Shown here: positions 63,047 through 64,000 of the stretch, in pieces | Position numbering within the stretch: the first letter of the stretch is position 1 | How the letters are laid out: each line of letters begins with the position of its first letter | DNA from: Verrucomicrobiales bacterium | GTDB lineage: Bacteria > Verrucomicrobiota > Verrucomicrobiia > Limisphaerales > J093 | Reading direction: 5' to 3' | Length of the DNA: 64,000 nt | Assembly (NCBI GenBank): GCA_015075445.1 | Contig: JABTUJ010000008.1 | Span: forward strand, 140,422-204,421 | Translations under genes and position numbers: made by a program | Notes under the pieces: generated by a model | Told to the model about the DNA's origin: nothing | Database searches by the model: none | Seen by the model: only the letters and a program-made list of their open reading frames with translations

Positions 63047-63256
63047 ATGAAATACGCGATTGTCATCGAGAAGAGCGAGACTGGATACGGCGCCTACGTA
63101 CCAGACCTACCCGGCTGCATTGCCGTCGGGGAGACCATCGAGGAGACGGAGTCCCTGATCCGCGAGGCAGTCGGATTCCACCTGGAAGGGCTGCGGGCGG
63201 ATGGGGCATGCATCCCAGCACCCACCAGCCGCGCAGAGTACGTCGAGGTGGCATGA
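63047..63256 (+). CDS. hicB: HicB-family antitoxin
   Basis: A 69-residue partner of HicA. MKYAIVIEKSETGYGAYVPD with LPGCIAVGET after it is the signature partial RNase H-like fold, and EAVGFHLEGLRADGACIPAP completes it. It lacks a separate C-terminal DNA-binding domain, so the pair may rely on an outside promoter. The attC site begins 3 bp after its stop, as expected for cassette cargo. Confidence 0.92.
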   Translation: MKYAIVIEKSETGYGAYVPDLPGCIAVGETIEETESLIREAVGFHLEGLRADGACIPAPTSRAEYVEVA

Positions 63257-63258
63257 AT

Positions 63259-63384
63259 CGCGAACCACTCGCTCCACCGAACCGCCGCCCGCTCCCTCGG
63301 TTTCGCTTGCCCATCATCCTTCGGCAGTCCGAGACGCAGCGACCGGCCGTTCCGGGCGGCGGTCGGTGAGCTGAGGTGTTCGGC
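63259..63384. repeat. attC-like site 4 (126 bp)
   Basis: R'' CGCGAAC (63259-63265) and R' GTTCGGC (63378-63384). Inner arms CACCGAACCGCCGCCCG and CGGGCGGCGGTCGGTG pair over their length with one extra A on the left. The apical loop differs from sites 1 and 5. Confidence 0.85.
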
Positions 63385-63979
63385 CATGACATGAAAGCGC
63401 GCCTGGCCAGCGCGACGCTCGGTCTGGTGCCGCTGGTCGCGCATGCGAATCCTGTGATGCTCAACGAGCAGTCATTGCTCGCGTTCGCTATCGTCGCCTT
63501 TTGGGCGTTGGTGATCGAGTCTGGGATCGCGACCCTTGTGTTGGTCCCCTCCGGGCTGCTGGTCTTGCCAGCATTCGGCACGCTGCTTGCCTCGAACGTG
63601 GCGCTGTTCCTTTTGGCGTTCTTGCCGCTCAGCGATCGGCTATCGCTCTGGCTTCTTGAGCCGGGCGTTGTTGTTGCGGATATGTTGCTGCTCAAGCTGG
63701 TGGCGTCCGCGACTTTCCTGCAGGGAGAAGACTACGTCGGTGTTAGTTGGCGGCGCGCCCTGCTCGCCTCGCTTCTTGGAAACGCAGCGTCATACTTCAT
63801 TGGGGTTATTGGGAGTGGCAAACCCTGGATTGTGAATGACATCGGAGGCCTGCAATGAGGCCGAACCACGCGGTCGAGGCGAACCGCCGCCCCGCTCCTC
63901 CGCTCGAGGCTGGCAGCCAGTTCGGATCGCCCTTCTCCGCTCAACCCGACTTCCCGGCGGCGGTCGCTCACCTGTGTCG
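63379..63979 (+). mobile_element. Integron cassette 4 (small membrane protein)
   Basis: A 601-bp unit beginning TTCGGC. The tail R'' core GCCGAAC (63860-63866) is the exact partner of its head core GTTCGGC. One gene fills the space, starting 12 bp from the head and ending 1 bp before R''. Confidence 0.82.
63391..63858 (+). CDS. Small integral membrane protein, cassette-borne
   Basis: A 155-residue protein from the ATG at 63391. A signal-like N-terminus (ARLASATLGLVPLVAHANP) is followed by about three or four hydrophobic helices: LLAFAIVAFWALVIESGIAT, LVLPAFGTLLASNVALFLLA and LLLKLVASATFLQ. ALLASLLGNAASYFIGVIGS follows after DYVGVSWRRA. I recognise no family. Cassette proteins of this kind are often unique to their array. 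Confidence 0.7.
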   Translation: MKARLASATLGLVPLVAHANPVMLNEQSLLAFAIVAFWALVIESGIATLVLVPSGLLVLPAFGTLLASNVALFLLAFLPLSDRLSLWLLEPGVVVADMLLLKLVASATFLQGEDYVGVSWRRALLASLLGNAASYFIGVIGSGKPWIVNDIGGLQ

Positions 63980-63985
63980 TTCGAC
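63860..63985. repeat. attC-like site 5 (126 bp) and start of cassette 5
   Basis: R'' GCCGAAC (63860-63866) and R' GTTCGAC (63979-63985). Inner arms GGCGAACCGCCGCC and GGCGGCGGTCGCTC pair with one extra A. After R' the sequence TTCGACATGATGGGTAATCG is the same as the head of cassette 2, so a further cassette continues past the window edge. Confidence 0.85.
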
Positions 63986-64000
63986 ATGATGGGTAATCGG

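Larger units (their letters stand above)
62836..63378 (+). mobile_element. Integron cassette 3 (HicAB toxin-antitoxin)
   Basis: A 543-bp unit beginning TTCGCG. The tail R'' core CGCGAAC (63259-63265) is the exact partner of its head core GTTCGCG. The cargo is hicA-hicB, which fills the unit except for the attC site. Toxin-antitoxin pairs are common stabilising cargo of large chromosomal integrons. Confidence 0.82.

Noticed and set aside
61286..63985. CRISPR array as an explanation for the repeated GAACCACGCGG segments
   Set aside because: The repeats are more than 90 bp, unequal, spaced 0.4-1 kb apart and separated by genes. Core pairing fits attC sites, not CRISPR repeats.
1..64000. rRNA genes, prophage structural genes, replication origin
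   Set aside because: None of their conserved sequences was seen; only one tRNA gene was found.

Overview
The window is about 64 kb of uniformly GC-rich bacterial DNA. It most likely comes from a Verrucomicrobiota genome, perhaps of the Limisphaerales/Pedosphaera type (subdivision 3). The evidence is a Minf_1886-type protein, a pseudopilin-like protein with an H-X9-DG motif, Tat-exported Gfo/Idh/MocA and sugar-active proteins, and many RbsABC-type sugar importers. This taxonomic placement is an inference from gene families. Several reading frames are broken by single-base indels (near 9.15-9.8, 20.4, 27.9, 29.5, 31.9, 39.7 and 55.0 kb), so either sequence errors or local gene decay affect some genes.

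Region 1 (1-12.4 kb) is an operon whose members match the oxidative D-apiose pathway: a DUF1537 sugar-acid kinase, a PGDH_C-type dehydrogenase (ApnO-like), a TIM-barrel enzyme, a complete RbsB/C/A/C-type importer, an ApnL-like lactonase and a broken ApsD-like dehydrogenase. An AraC regulator and a pseudopilin-like protein follow. Region 2 (12.7-29.7 kb) is a second sugar operon read away from a divergent AraC regulator. It encodes a FucI/AraA-type isomerase, a split transketolase, an FGGY kinase, another importer with a DUF2291 protein, two DUF1593 proteins, an HAD phosphatase, a glycerol-1-phosphate dehydrogenase and a DUF5060/DUF4038 (apiosidase-like) glycosidase. Isomerase, kinase and split transketolase are the parts of the transketolase route for D-apiose, so the two operons may serve one branched plant sugar. 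That is a hypothesis.

Region 3 (29.9-47 kb) is mixed chromosome: a VapBC pair, DeoC, an FG-GAP protein, a repeat-containing protein overlapping a chorismate mutase/prephenate dehydrogenase, a FUN14 protein, a Gfo/Idh/MocA oxidoreductase, an M16 peptidase with a Minf_1886 protein and a 42-residue membrane peptide, L-rhamnose isomerase with the RhaT symporter, and tRNA-Gly(GCC). Two related palindromic elements and one isolated integron-cassette-like unit lie between genes.

Region 4 (47.2-60.6 kb) is accessory. A two-gene unit encodes a nuclease-RecQ helicase fusion and a coiled-coil protein, which is a candidate defence module. It is followed by secreted proteins of carbohydrate or peptidase type, a polytopic membrane protein, a methyltransferase and a glycosyltransferase.

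Region 5 (61.3 kb to the end) is the most striking part. Five attC-like sites delimit four complete same-strand gene cassettes, plus the start of a fifth. In each complete cassette the R'' core (7 nt) at the tail is the exact reverse complement of the R' core at its own head, as expected if each unit was once a circular integron cassette. Cargo includes a low-GC papain-like protease, HicAB and a small membrane protein. No integrase is visible in the window.
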